From: Streptomyces syringium
GTDB taxonomy: Bacteria > Actinomycetota > Actinomycetes > Streptomycetales > Streptomycetaceae
Length of the DNA stretch: 64,000 nucleotides
Reading direction: 5' to 3'
Assembly (NCBI RefSeq): GCF_017876625.1
Contig: NZ_JAGIOH010000001.1
Location: forward strand, 5,973,501-6,037,500
Notes under the pieces: generated by a model
What the model was told of the DNA's origin: nothing
Databases searched by the model: none
The model's input: only the letters and a program-made list of their open reading frames with translations
In this document: positions 50,701 through 57,900 of the stretch, in pieces
Layout: each line of letters opens with the position of its first letter
Position numbering within the stretch: position 1 is the stretch's first letter
Position numbers and translations under genes: made by a program

Positions 50701-51280
50701 GTACCCGGTACGGCTGGACCCGCGGCTCCATGACAGCGAGTGGCCCGAGGCCTGGTCGGGCGGCCCCGCGCTGGGCCGGGCCCTGAAGGAGATCAAGGAG
50801 CAGCTGCGCGCGATTCCGGACAACGGCATCGGCTACGGGCTGTTGCGGCACCTCCGCGCGGACACCTCGGCCACCCTGTCGGCCCTGCCGTCGCCGCAGA
50901 TCAGCTTCAACTACCTGGGGCGCATCGACATGACCGACGGCGCCCAGGGCGGCGCTGTGGCGGACTGGGCCGTACGGTCGGACGTCGACCTGGGCGACGG
51001 ACACGACCCGGCCATGCCGTTCGGCCACGCCCTGGAGCTGAACGCGGTCACGCAGGACCAGCCCGACGGGCCGCGGCTCATGGCCACCTGGTCCTGGCCG
51101 CGGGAGCTGTTCACGGAGGACGACGTCCGTGAACTCGCCGAGAACTGGTTCCGGGCGCTCGGCGCACTCGTCACGCACGCGGAGGCACCCGACGCCGGCG
51201 GGTTCACCCCCTCCGACCTCCCGCTGGTGAACCTCAGCCAGAAGGACCTGGACCTGCTGTCGGAGGAGTGGGGATTCTGA
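41786..51280 (+). CDS. NRPS: C(starter)-T-C-A-T-C-A-T-E
   Basis: 3164 aa. Module 1: starter-type C (1-430; YHHLLADGY) followed directly by a T domain (LLGGRSLQITK, Ser near 505) with no A domain. Module 2: C (557-990; HHIACDGWS), A (YTSGSTG-like FTSGSTGRPKG near 1172; code D-V-W-H-I-S-L-V-D-K, Ser) and T (NLGGHSLLATR). Module 3: C (1610-2045; HHIASDGWS), A (YTSGSTGKPKG near 2236; code D-A-Y-W-W-G-G-T-F-K, Val-like), T (ELGGDSIISIQ), then epimerase (2676-3120; HHLVVDGISWRI, EGHGREE). The starter C would join the unsaturated acyl chain to Thr loaded in trans. The line then makes acyl-Thr-Ser-D-Val-like, passed to the next NRPS. Codes were aligned by hand against GrsA. Confidence 0.92.
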   Translation: MSEHQGVPLPLTAAQAGIWYAQQMNPQNTIFHLGEYLDIDGPVDVELLERALRRVVEEADTLRVRFELVDGEPVQRVLPAADFAWSPDRLDFTGESDPRAAARAWMAAELDRPVDPMRDPLFRFALLKVADERHFWFYRYHHLLADGYTVVVIAQRVPEIYSALAEGRPVGDNPFAPLADLIAEHTAYKGSERGAKDRAYWSEHMADAPEPAGLSGRRPGTVERLIHRTAHLPQQDTDELRDLGRAAGVSWPPVLFGAVAAYLQRLTGEDEVILGLPVSNRLGRTALSVPSMVSNVLPLRITFTPGLTVAELMAQVSGELRGATRHQRYPYEDIRQDLGMLADERRLTGPHVNLMLFDHKLSFGEHRSRPRTLATGPVDDLSFLIYDRTAEPGLQIDCDANAELYGEDELTTYQDGFLEFLRQLATAGPDRRVEDLTAPEAARDTHRRAVAANSADANAPASAAVAAPDRPRTPQEEALCRIAAEVLGVDDIGVDDNFFLLGGRSLQITKIVSRVRALFQAELPLRRVFEAPTVAGVAEQLGGARGARRPLTAAARPEIIPLSAAQNRLWFLNQLGRQDAVYNEAVAIRLHGRPDVPALHAALNDVVARHESLRTVYPEFAGEARQLILAPGAATVALPVEPVTPATLPTALAETARHGFDLGTEIPVRARLLALAEDEHVLQLVVHHIACDGWSVTPFTRDLSTAYAARCAGETPTWQPLPVQYADYVLWQRDVLGDAGDRDSELAGQLRYWSETLAGLPEEIPLPTDRQRPATATYEGGRVTFRLSPDTHEKLRALAAENGASMFMLAQAGVAALLTRYGAGTDIPVGSLIAGRTDAALDDLVGFFVNTLVLRTDTSGDPTFRELLGRVRETDLAAYAHQDLSFERLVEALNPTRSLARHPLFQTALDVQSGDTSRLELAGLDADSELMDTGSARFDLFFRLVEENAPDGSAVGIAGRLEFARDLFDEGSARRLAEGLVRLLEAVAADPGVSIGAVEVQSAAERGLVVEEWNATGREVAAGTLPGVFEAQVARTPDATAVVFDGESLTYAELDARANRLAHELVARGVAGGDFVAVAAPRSLELMVALYAVVKAGAAYVPVDPDYPAERIGWILEDARPALLLTTVEVAPALPKTGVPTLLLDTADGIAADRPDTAPELVLPENAAAYVIFTSGSTGRPKGVVVGHEGIHNRLEWMQDTYGLDASDRVLQKTPSGFDVSVWEFFWALRTGATLVLARPEGHKDPAYMARLIQDEGITTVHFVPSMLQAFLADPAAGHCTGLRRVICSGEALPADAVTRFHQLLPGVELHNLYGPTEASVDVTAHACTPGTHSASVPIGRPIWNTRTYVLDAALRPAPIGVPGELYLAGIQLAHGYTGRPGLTAERFTADPYSTTGERMYRTGDIARWTADGVLEYQGRADDQVKLRGFRIELGEIEHTLTSHDTVAQATVIVRDDRLVAYTVPAGDSLETDTLRTHVAGVLPEYMVPSAFVTLDTLPLTANGKLDRKALPAPDFTAQANSRAPRNAREELLCTLFADVLGLDTIGIDDSFFNLGGHSLLATRLISRIRTELDVEVDVRTVFEAPTVSALASRLTGASGARSALTAQERPEHIPLSPAQQRLWFINRMEDAGGNYNTGLSLRLSGAVDKGALRAALADVVARHESLRTVFPDIDGQPRQLILAPEQAVPELTVTAVDASDLDVALSRAASADYDLSVEPPLRAQLFVLSPTDSVLLLVVHHIASDGWSNAPLSRDLSTAYAARSTGSAPDWQPLPVQYADYTLWQRDVLGDENDPDSPIAAQLDFWRSALADLPEELPLPVDRPRPARMSYHGETVPLRFGPELHRNLADVARESGATVFMVMQAAIAALLGKLGGVEDVPIGSAIAGRTDEALDDLVGFFVNTLVLRTDLTGNPTFRELVERVRDTDLAAYAHQDVPFERLVDDLNPVRSLARHPLFQIMLSMQNTSAPTMRLGDVSAAPLPVDIDTAKFDLSFQLGEVFSADGSPAGIEGGLEFATDLFDRSTVEQLAGRLERLLTAVAAEPDLVPARFDLLAPGERERILTEWNPTGYVPSAATLPELFEAQVARTPDAVAVASESDSLTYAELNARSNRLARHLIARGVEPEQLVVLALPRSEHMIVALLAVLKAGAGYLPVDPGYPADRITHMLRDARPRLLLTTAEQSGTLEPLMADDGRMLVWDEPGLAAELAALPGGDLTDAERGGALTPDSGAYVMYTSGSTGKPKGVLVTHGDVVALAGDGRYATGHEAVLVHSPQAFDASTYEVWVPLLAGGRAVIAPPGDLSAALLRDVIARHGVSAIWLTAALFHLFAEDDPGCLNGVCEVWTGGDVVLADAVRRVREVCPGLVVVDGYGPTETTTFAACFRIGPDTELPSSVPIGRPLDSMRIHLLDRDLRLVPPGVPGELYIAGTGLARGYLNRPGLTADRFVASPHGLPGERMYRTGDVARWTADGQIQFLGRADNQVKLRGFRIELGEIEAALAGHDSVAHSAVVVRQDRPGVKRLVAYVVPADEGIDQEALRRYLVDRLPEYMVPAAFVTLDALPLTANGKLDRKALPAPDFGEQATGRDARNARERALCALFAELLGLERVGIDDNFFELGGDSIISIQLVSRAHRAGLLLRTRDIFDHQTPAALAEVAEEVAGSAQEPREAGLGPVPLTPIMHWLRELGGPVDGFHQAMLVQTPPGCDAEALAGALGALLDRHDVLRARMARPAGGDWELEVRLPGSIRAEEIFRWTDAFGADIAEEARAAQRRLDPAVGVMLQAVWFDAGPDAPGQLLLAVHHLVVDGISWRIMLPELSELYRAAAEGRAAELGSVGTSFRSWARYLAEESQEPRRTAELPLWTEMLGAPEPPLGARALDPARDTAAASSRLTLTLSAEQTEPLLTRLPAIYHAGINDVLLTAFTLAVADWRRERTAGAGSVVLDLEGHGREEIADGFDISRTVGWFTSMYPVRLDPRLHDSEWPEAWSGGPALGRALKEIKEQLRAIPDNGIGYGLLRHLRADTSATLSALPSPQISFNYLGRIDMTDGAQGGAVADWAVRSDVDLGDGHDPAMPFGHALELNAVTQDQPDGPRLMATWSWPRELFTEDDVRELAENWFRALGALVTHAEAPDAGGFTPSDLPLVNLSQKDLDLLSEEWGF

Positions 51281-51297
51281 CGCGGACGACCTGAAGG

Positions 51298-51332
51298 AGC
51301 CGGGGCGGTGGCGATGAGCCACCGCCCCGGCT
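51298..51332 (+). terminator. Terminator after the NRPS operon
   Basis: AGCCGGGGCGGTGGC / GCCACCGCCCCGGCT, 15-bp perfect stem with a 5-nt loop, 18 bp past the NRPS stop. Confidence 0.85.
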
Positions 51333-51393
51333 TCGTCGTTGTCGACGCGGACCCGGCTGGAGACGGACGGATGACTGCACGGGTGGCCGGACA

Positions 51394-51448
51394 CTACTGA
51401 GGCGCCTGCCTGACGACCGGGATGGTCGTCAAACAGGCGCCTCAGTAG
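51394..51448. terminator. Long bidirectional hairpin
   Basis: CTACTGAGGCGCCTG / CAGGCGCCTCAGTAG outer stem (15 bp) and TGACGACC / GGTCGTCA inner stem (8 bp) separated by a 2-nt internal loop. It lies ~60 bp past the stop of the leftward acyltransferase gene and backs up the NRPS terminator. Confidence 0.75.
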
Positions 51449-51509
51449 CCGGAGCGCTGCCCCTGCCTACGGGTGGGGCTCGGTGAGCCCACCATGGATG
51501 CGGGGCAGC

Positions 51510-52718
51510 TCAGTTGACCGCGGACGTGGAGGAACCGACCGGGGCCGGGTCCGCCGAGGGGGAGCTCACCGGGGAGCCGGAGGTCTGCGGCTGGGCATCG
51601 GCCTTCTTTCCGCCGCGTGGCTTCGACAGCAGACGGACGAGCGGGCGCTCCAGGCCGATGGTGAGCAGCCAGGCAAGGATGACGCTCACCGTGAAGTCGA
51701 GCGCCGCGAGCCCGATGAACTCCGGGACGGAGTTCGTGCGCGTCTCCCCGAAGACCTCGAGGAAGAACATGATCACGGGCCAGTGGATGAGGAAGAAGGC
51801 GAAGCTGATGTCTCCCAGCCACTGGAGGGGACGGCTCGCGAGGACGGACTTCCGGCCCTCGATGTCCGCGGCGCCGAGGCCCGCGACGAAGAGTGCCACC
51901 GGAATGATCATCGCGGCGACGAGACGGTACTCCCGCGGCAGTTGGTAAGCCACGAGAAAGCCGACCACGAGCAGTCCCGCGAGAGGCAGCGGACGGGCAA
52001 TCCTGATCCACTGGCCGGACAGCACGATCCGGGCCATCAGGATTCCCAGCACGAATTCGAGAATCCGGGTGACCGGGAAGATCTGAATGTAGTAGAAGGC
52101 CTTGACGGAGGAAGCCGGCGCCTGCGGCACGATCAGCGGGTCGACCGGGACCACGGCCCGCACCACGATCGTGACCGACACGATCACGGCCACGACCGCG
52201 GCGGCGCACCACCACAGGTACTTGGTGGGGATCCGCTTCACCGCCCAGTGCAGGGCGGGGAATGCCAGGTAGAAGAACATCAGGAGGGTCAGGGACCAGC
52301 TCGGCGCGTTCATGCTGCCGAAGATCTCCGGGTCGGAGGACCACGACGAGAGCATCAGGAAGTTGAGGACGGCCGCCGTGTCGGTGACGATCGGGGAAGC
52401 GAAGATGACCATCGACAAACCGAATGTCACCCAGTGCAGGGGGGCGATTCTGATGATTCTCCGTCGCCAGAAGAGCAGCGGCGACTCCTTCTCCCGTGCG
52501 GTCCAGACCAGAAGGAAGCCGCTGATGAGGAAGAAGAGCGACAGTCCGGCCTGCCCGATCCACCCGAAGTATTTGTAGTAGGTGTTGGAGGCGCTCTGCG
52601 AGGAGAAGGCGATCCCGATGTGGATATGGTTCAGGAACACCAGGAATATGGCCGGGAACCGCACCCCTGTGAGTGACCCCAGCCGAGACCCCTGTGGTCT
52701 TCCGACGTTCTTGTTCAT
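51510..52718 (-). CDS. Membrane acyltransferase (acyltransferase-3/OafA family)
   Basis: 402 aa from ATG 52718. About ten TM helices; the N-terminal LTGVRFPAIFLVFLNHIHIG contains the conserved R...H region, and FFLISGFLLVW, FWRRRIIRIAPLHW and FFLIHWPVIMFFL are typical of the family. A Pro/Ser/Ala-rich tail of ~45 residues follows the last helix. These enzymes O-acylate sugars, lipids and secondary metabolites at the membrane. With its own cluster-type promoter it probably acylates the peptide (for example a Ser or Thr hydroxyl), or confers self-protection. Substrate not determinable. Confidence 0.88.
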   Translation of the reverse strand: MNKNVGRPQGSRLGSLTGVRFPAIFLVFLNHIHIGIAFSSQSASNTYYKYFGWIGQAGLSLFFLISGFLLVWTAREKESPLLFWRRRIIRIAPLHWVTFGLSMVIFASPIVTDTAAVLNFLMLSSWSSDPEIFGSMNAPSWSLTLLMFFYLAFPALHWAVKRIPTKYLWWCAAAVVAVIVSVTIVVRAVVPVDPLIVPQAPASSVKAFYYIQIFPVTRILEFVLGILMARIVLSGQWIRIARPLPLAGLLVVGFLVAYQLPREYRLVAAMIIPVALFVAGLGAADIEGRKSVLASRPLQWLGDISFAFFLIHWPVIMFFLEVFGETRTNSVPEFIGLAALDFTVSVILAWLLTIGLERPLVRLLSKPRGGKKADAQPQTSGSPVSSPSADPAPVGSSTSAVN

Positions 52719-52757
52719 TACTCACCGCATCTGATTGTCGGGTCGAGTCGGAATCGG

Positions 52758-52806
52758 ATTCTGTACGGCCCGGACGACTGTTTCCAGCCTTTCTGCAGCA
52801 AGCTGC
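52758..52806 (-). promoter_or_regulatory. Cluster-type promoter of the acyltransferase gene
   Basis: Minus strand: GCAGCTTGCTG (52806-52796), 9 bp, TGGAAA (52786-52781), 17-bp spacer, CAGAAT (52763-52758). Leader of about 35 nt to ATG 52718. Confidence 0.65.
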
Positions 52807-52854
52807 CGCCAATCCCTTCGCGCCGTGGTTTCCCTGGCGTCGGATGACAACAAA

Positions 52855-52890
52855 GAACCGGGCCGCCCCCGAGTGGGAGCGGCCCGGTTC
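52855..52890 (-). terminator. Terminator of the ABC transporter operon
   Basis: GAACCGGGCCGC / GCGGCCCGGTTC, 12-bp perfect stem, 17 bp past the permease stop. Confidence 0.8.
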
Positions 52891-52906
52891 GCGCCGGAGC
52901 GTGAAG

Positions 52907-53704
52907 TCACTGCTTGGTGGCGGCCCTTTCGTAGGCCCGGATGGTCAGGGGAACGACGACCGCCAGCATGGCGACCGAGAGAATCACCGCCATCGGTATC
53001 GGGTACTGCATGGGGAACGCGTGGCCGGCCGTATCCGGAGTGGCGTTGCCGAACAGCTTCCGGCATGCCAGCACGACGGGGCTCACCGGATTCCACTCGG
53101 CGATGGCCCGCATCCAGCCGGGCAGTCCGTCGAGCGGGATGAAGGCGTTGGACAGGAACGACAAGGGCATCACGATGACCGCGCCGAGGGCGTTCACCGC
53201 CTCGGCGCTGCGCAGGGTGAGACCCAGCAGCGCACCGGCCCAGGAGGTGGCGAAGCCCAGCAGGAGCATGAGGCCGAAGCCGCCGAGCATCGACCAGACG
53301 CCCTCGTGCACCCGCCAGCCGATGAGATAGCCGATGCCCGACATCAGGATGAAGCACCAGACCGTCAGGATCAGGTCGTGGGTGGTCCGGCCGATCAGCA
53401 CGGCGGAACGGGACATCGGCAGTGAACGGAAGCGGTCCATCAGCCCGTTGTCGAGGTCGCTGATGACGCCCAGCGAGCTCAGCGTCATGTTGCCCAGCAC
53501 GACCTGGACGAAGATTCCGGCCATGATGTAGTCCTGGTACGACTGGTCGCCCGGTACCTTCATGGCGCTGCCGAAGAGGTATCCGAAGACCAGGACGAAG
53601 ACCACCGGCATCAGGGTGATGCTCAGCAACTGCTCCGGTGTGCGCGTCAGGTGCCGGATGTGCCGGCCGATGAGTGCGCAGGAGTTGGTGATGGTCTCGG
53701 TCAT
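52907..53704 (-). CDS. ABC-2 type permease (DrrB-like)
   Basis: 265 aa from ATG 53704, overlapping the ATPase stop (ATGA). Six hydrophobic segments (LLSITLMPVVFVLVFGYLFG; YIMAGIFVQVVLGNM; LTVWCFILMSGIGYLIGW; MLLLGFATSWAGALLG; ALGAVIVMPLSFLSNAFIPL; VILSVAMLAVVVPLTI) and the conserved LSNAFIPLDGLPGWMRAIAEWNPVSPV region of DrrB/ABC-2 exporters. It would form the channel with the adjacent ATPase for efflux of the peptide and self-resistance. Confidence 0.9.
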   Translation of the reverse strand: MTETITNSCALIGRHIRHLTRTPEQLLSITLMPVVFVLVFGYLFGSAMKVPGDQSYQDYIMAGIFVQVVLGNMTLSSLGVISDLDNGLMDRFRSLPMSRSAVLIGRTTHDLILTVWCFILMSGIGYLIGWRVHEGVWSMLGGFGLMLLLGFATSWAGALLGLTLRSAEAVNALGAVIVMPLSFLSNAFIPLDGLPGWMRAIAEWNPVSPVVLACRKLFGNATPDTAGHAFPMQYPIPMAVILSVAMLAVVVPLTIRAYERAATKQ

Positions 53705-54708
53705 GCCGCTTCTCCCTGTGGTGTCTGCCGCCCGGCGGTCCGGCGGTCCGCCGCCGTGTTGCCCTCGGCCGACACCGTCTGGCCGGTGAGTGCCAGGAAG
53801 ACGTCGTCCATGGAGGAGCGGCGGATGGCGAAGTCCACCGGCTCCACTGCCGCCGCCTTGAGCTCGGCGGTGATCGAGGCGAGGGTGTTCATGCCGCCGA
53901 CCAGCGGAATCGAGACGAGCTTCGCCTTCTCGTCCACCGACGGAGCCTCGGCCGACGCGCTGCCGATGGCCCGGATCACGGCCGGCAGCTCCGCCTCGGT
54001 GGCCACGGACACCTCCAGACGCTCGCCGCCGACCTTGCGCTTCAGCTCCTCCGGACTGCCCTCGGCGATGAGCCCGCCCTTGTCGAGAACCACGATGCGG
54101 TCCGCCAACTGGTCGGCCTCCTCCAGATACTGCGTGGTCAGCAGCACGGACACGCCGTTCGCCACCTGCTCCCGGACCATGCGCCACAGCAGCAGCCTGC
54201 TGGTGACGTCCAGGCCGGTGGTCGGCTCGTCGAGGAAGAGGACGGTGGGCGTGGTGACCAGGCTGGCGGCGAGGTCGAGCCGGCGCCGCATACCACCGGA
54301 GTAGGACTTGGCCGGTCGGTCCGCGGCAGCCGTCAGATCGAACTGCTCCAGCAGTTCGTCGGCACGGAGGTGTGCCTTGCGCCGTCCCAGCCCGAGGAGC
54401 ACACCGATCAGCCGGAGGTTCTCCCGCCCGGTGAGTATGGCGTCGACGGCCGCGTACTGCCCGGTCAGGCCGATGCGGCGGCGGATCTCACGCTTGTCCT
54501 TGGAGAGATCGAACCCGGCGATCGTGACCTTGCCACTGTCGAAGGGCAGCAGCGTGGCGAGGATGCGGACGATGGTGGTCTTGCCCGCGCCGTTCGGGCC
54601 GAGCAGACCCAGCACTTCACCCGTCGCCACGGTCAGGTCGATGCCGGCCAGCACGTCATGCTCCGCGTACCTCTTGCGGAGCCCCTCCGCAGAGATCGCT
54701 GTTTCCAT
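53701..54708 (-). CDS. ABC transporter ATPase (DrrA-like)
   Basis: 335 aa from ATG 54708 with GGGAG 8 nt upstream. Walker A GPNGAGKTTIV, signature YSGGMRRRLDLAASL, Walker B VLFLDEPTTGLD, switch-His region replaced by LLTTQYLEEAD as in DrrA proteins. The C-terminal ~100 residues form the DrrA-type extension (MDDVFLALTG). DrrAB pairs export daunorubicin and many peptides and give self-resistance. Transcribed from a cluster-type promoter ~100 bp upstream. Confidence 0.92.
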   Translation of the reverse strand: METAISAEGLRKRYAEHDVLAGIDLTVATGEVLGLLGPNGAGKTTIVRILATLLPFDSGKVTIAGFDLSKDKREIRRRIGLTGQYAAVDAILTGRENLRLIGVLLGLGRRKAHLRADELLEQFDLTAAADRPAKSYSGGMRRRLDLAASLVTTPTVLFLDEPTTGLDVTSRLLLWRMVREQVANGVSVLLTTQYLEEADQLADRIVVLDKGGLIAEGSPEELKRKVGGERLEVSVATEAELPAVIRAIGSASAEAPSVDEKAKLVSIPLVGGMNTLASITAELKAAAVEPVDFAIRRSSMDDVFLALTGQTVSAEGNTAADRRTAGRQTPQGEAA

Positions 54709-54813
54709 GCCTTCACTCCCAAGTTGATGACGGATCACGCGCTTTGGGCATCCTCGGAACGGTCCGGTATGCGCCCCGTCCAGCGGTGGCTGTCGATTCG
54801 TGCACTCCCGCCC

Positions 54814-54863
54814 ATCCAAAGGGCGGCCCGCGGGCCGTCACAAGAGAAGAGGCAGCAAGCTGT
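54814..54863 (-). promoter_or_regulatory. Cluster-type promoter of the ABC exporter
   Basis: Minus strand: ACAGCTTGCTG (54863-54853), 9 bp, TTGTGA (54843-54838), 18-bp spacer, TTGGAT (54819-54814). Confidence 0.65.
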
Positions 54864-54870
54864 CACGGGG

Positions 54871-54913
54871 TCCGGGGGCCTGTCCGCCCGCGCCGGGCGG
54901 ACAGGCCCCCGGA
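54871..54913 (-). terminator. Terminator of the terminal NRPS
   Basis: A perfect 20-bp stem (starting TCCGGGGGCC, ending GGCCCCCGGA) with a 3-nt loop, 3 bp past the NRPS stop; it sits just upstream of the ABC promoter motif. Confidence 0.9.
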
Positions 54914-54916
54914 GGG

Positions 54917-57900
54917 TCAGTCGAGCGACCTGAGCTTGTCGTAGACCAGGCGGCCGATCTCCGCCGCGGTGCCGGGTGACATCAGGTCGTGGTGCGAGGC
55001 GGTCATCGGGTGCGTCTCGATCCTGCCGGTGACGTGCGGCCGCCAGAGGTCGACCATGCGGGGCACCGCCTCGTCGCCGTGCTGATAGAGCGACACGATG
55101 ACCATCATGTCTCCCTTGAGCTCCTTGGGCCGGTGGTCCGACACGATCCGGTAGTTGTTCTCCATGACCTTGGCGAACGCGTCGATGTGATGCGGCTCGA
55201 GGTTTCCGAGCGCACTGTCCCGGCTGCTCACCATCTCCATGACCTGGGCGTACTCGAGTACGACGTCGTCCCCGACGGAATCCACGTCCAGCCCGGCGAC
55301 CTGGAGCAGGGCCCGGAAGACGATCTGCTCGGTGTACTCCGGCCGGCCGTCGCCCAAGGATTCCTCGAAGGGCACCTGGTCGAGGTTGACCAGCAGGCCG
55401 ATCTCCTCGCCCTGCTCCTGGAGCTGGGTGGCGACCTCCTGCGCGGTCAGCGCCCCCAACGACCAGCCCAGCAGGTGGTACGGACCGTGCGGCTGCACCG
55501 AACGCATCTGCTCGATGTAGTCCGCGGCCATCGCCGCCATGCTCTCCGCGAGCGGCTCACCCGGCTTGAAGCCACGTGCCTGCAGGCCGTAGACGGGGTA
55601 CTCGGACCGGATCTGCTTGAGGAACTCACCGTAGCCCCAGGCGAGTCCACCAGTGGCGTGGAAGGTGAACAGCGGCGGCTTGTCCCCGCCGGGGCGCAGC
55701 GGCAGCAGTACTTCGAAGCCGTCCCGACCGGAGTCCGTACCGAGACTCTCGACGAGTTCCGCGACCGTCGGCGTCTCGAAGACGGCACGGTTGCTGACCT
55801 TGATGCCGAGGACCGAGCGGATCCGGCTGATGAGCTGGAGCGAGACGATGCTGTCGCCGCCCAGCTCGAAGAAGTTGCCGTCGATACCGACCCGCTCCAG
55901 CCCGAGCACCTCCGCGAACAGACCGCACAGCATCTCCTCCTGCGGAGTGCGCGGCCCCCGGGACCCCGCCGACTCCCCGAGGTCCGGGGCCGGCAGCGCC
56001 TTGCGGTCCAGCTTGCCGTTGGGCGTCACCGGAAGGGCGTCGAGCCGGACGAACGCGGACGGCACCATGTAGGAGGGCAGCGAGGCCGCCACGTGCCGGC
56101 GCAGCTCGGCCTGGCCCGCCCCGTCCCCGGCCTCCGGTACGACATACGCGACGAGCGCGGGCTCACCCGGCTTCTCCTCGCGTACGACCACCGCGACCTG
56201 GGCGACCTGGTCATGGGAGACCAGAGCGGACTCGATCTCGCCCAGCTCGATACGGAAGCCGCGGACCTTCACCTGGTTGTCGGCACGCCCCAGATAGGAG
56301 AGCCGGCCGTCGGTGGTCCAGCGGGCGATGTCACCGGTGCGGTACATCCGCTCACCCGGCCCGCCGAAGGGGCAGGCGACGAATCGCTCGGAAGTGAGAG
56401 CCGCCCGGCCCAGATACCCACGGGCCAGCCCGGCGCCGGTGACGTACAGCTCGCCCGCGACGCCCGCCGGGACCGGGCGCAGCCCCGGGTCCAGGACGTA
56501 CACCCGGGTGTTGTGGACGGGGCGGCCGATGGCCGGCGTCCCCGTCCCGGCCGCCAGCGGATCGCTCATGGTCGCGGCGACGGTCGACTCGGTCGGGCCG
56601 TAGGCGTTGACCATCCGGCGGCCCGGTGCCCAGCGGTCGACCAGCTCCGCCGACGTCGCGTCCCCACCGACCACCAGGGAACGGAAGGCGGGGAAGTCAC
56701 CGGAGGGCACCGAGGCCAGTGCCGCGGGCGGAATCAGCGCGTGCGTCACCCCGCGCCCGAGAAGTACCTCGGCCAGCACCTCACCGGCCAGCGGCCCCGG
56801 CGGCGGCACCACGAGCGTGGCGCCCGCCGCGTACGTCATGCACAGCTCCAGCACCGAGGCATCGAAGCTGGGTGACGCGTACTGCAGCACCCGGCTGTCC
56901 GCGGTCACATCGAACCGTTCCACCTCCACCGCGGCGAAGCTCGCCAGACCGTGGTGCGTGACCACGACGCCCTTGGGCCGGCCGGTGGAGCCGGAGGTGT
57001 AGATGAGGTAGGCCGGGTGGGCCACGGACAGCGGGACACCCGGGTTGTCCCGCCGTTGCGCGGACAGGTCGACGGTGTCGAGCAGCACCTGCGGCACGCC
57101 GTGCCGGGGCAGCCGGGCGGCGTGCTCGGAGTCCGTCACCAGCAGGGCGGGCGCCGAGTCGTCGAGGATGTAGCTGATGCGGTCGGCCGGGTAGTCCGGG
57201 TCCACGGGGAGGAACGCGGCGCCGGCCTTGACCACGGCCAGCTGGGCGACGGCGATGTCCACCGAGCGCGGCAGAGCGAGGGCCACCACCTTCTCGGGGC
57301 CCACGCCCCGCGCGATGAGGGCATGCGCCAGCTGGTTGGCGCGGGCGTTGAGTTCCGCGTAGCCGAGGGACAGCTCGGCGGACTCCACGGCGGTCGCCGA
57401 CGGCGTGAGCGCCACCTGCGTCTCGAAGAGCGCGGGGAGGGTCACCGGCTCGATGGCCCGCTCGGTGTCGTTCCAGTCGTGGAGGACCCGCTGCCGCTCC
57501 CGCTCGGTGAGCACGTCGACGTGGGTGATCGCCCGCTCGGGTGCGGCGGTCACCGCGTCGAGCAGTTGCTCCAGCCGCGCCGCCAGCGTCTCGACCGTGG
57601 ACTGGTCGAAGAGGCCGGTGGCGAAGTGGATGCCGCCCTCGATGCCGGCCGGGGAGCCGTCGGGAGCGAACCGCTCGCCGAGGTCGAAGGACAGGTCGAA
57701 CTTCGCGACGTCCAGTCCCACCGGGTGCGGGAGCATCCGCGCTCCGGGGATGTCCGTGCGCTCGGTCGAGTTGTTCTGGAAGGCCAGCATGACCTGGAAC
57801 AAGGGGTGCCGAGCCATGGAACGGACCGGGTTGATCTCCTCCACCAGACGCTCGAACGGCACGTCCTGGTTGGCGTACGCGGCCAGGTCGGTCTCCTTGA

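Noticed and set aside
47639..51394. 1251-aa minus-strand frame opposite the large NRPS (and a 793-aa one at 41780-44161)
   Set aside because: Low-complexity Arg/Gly/His composition, no motifs, fully antisense to clear C/A/T domains.
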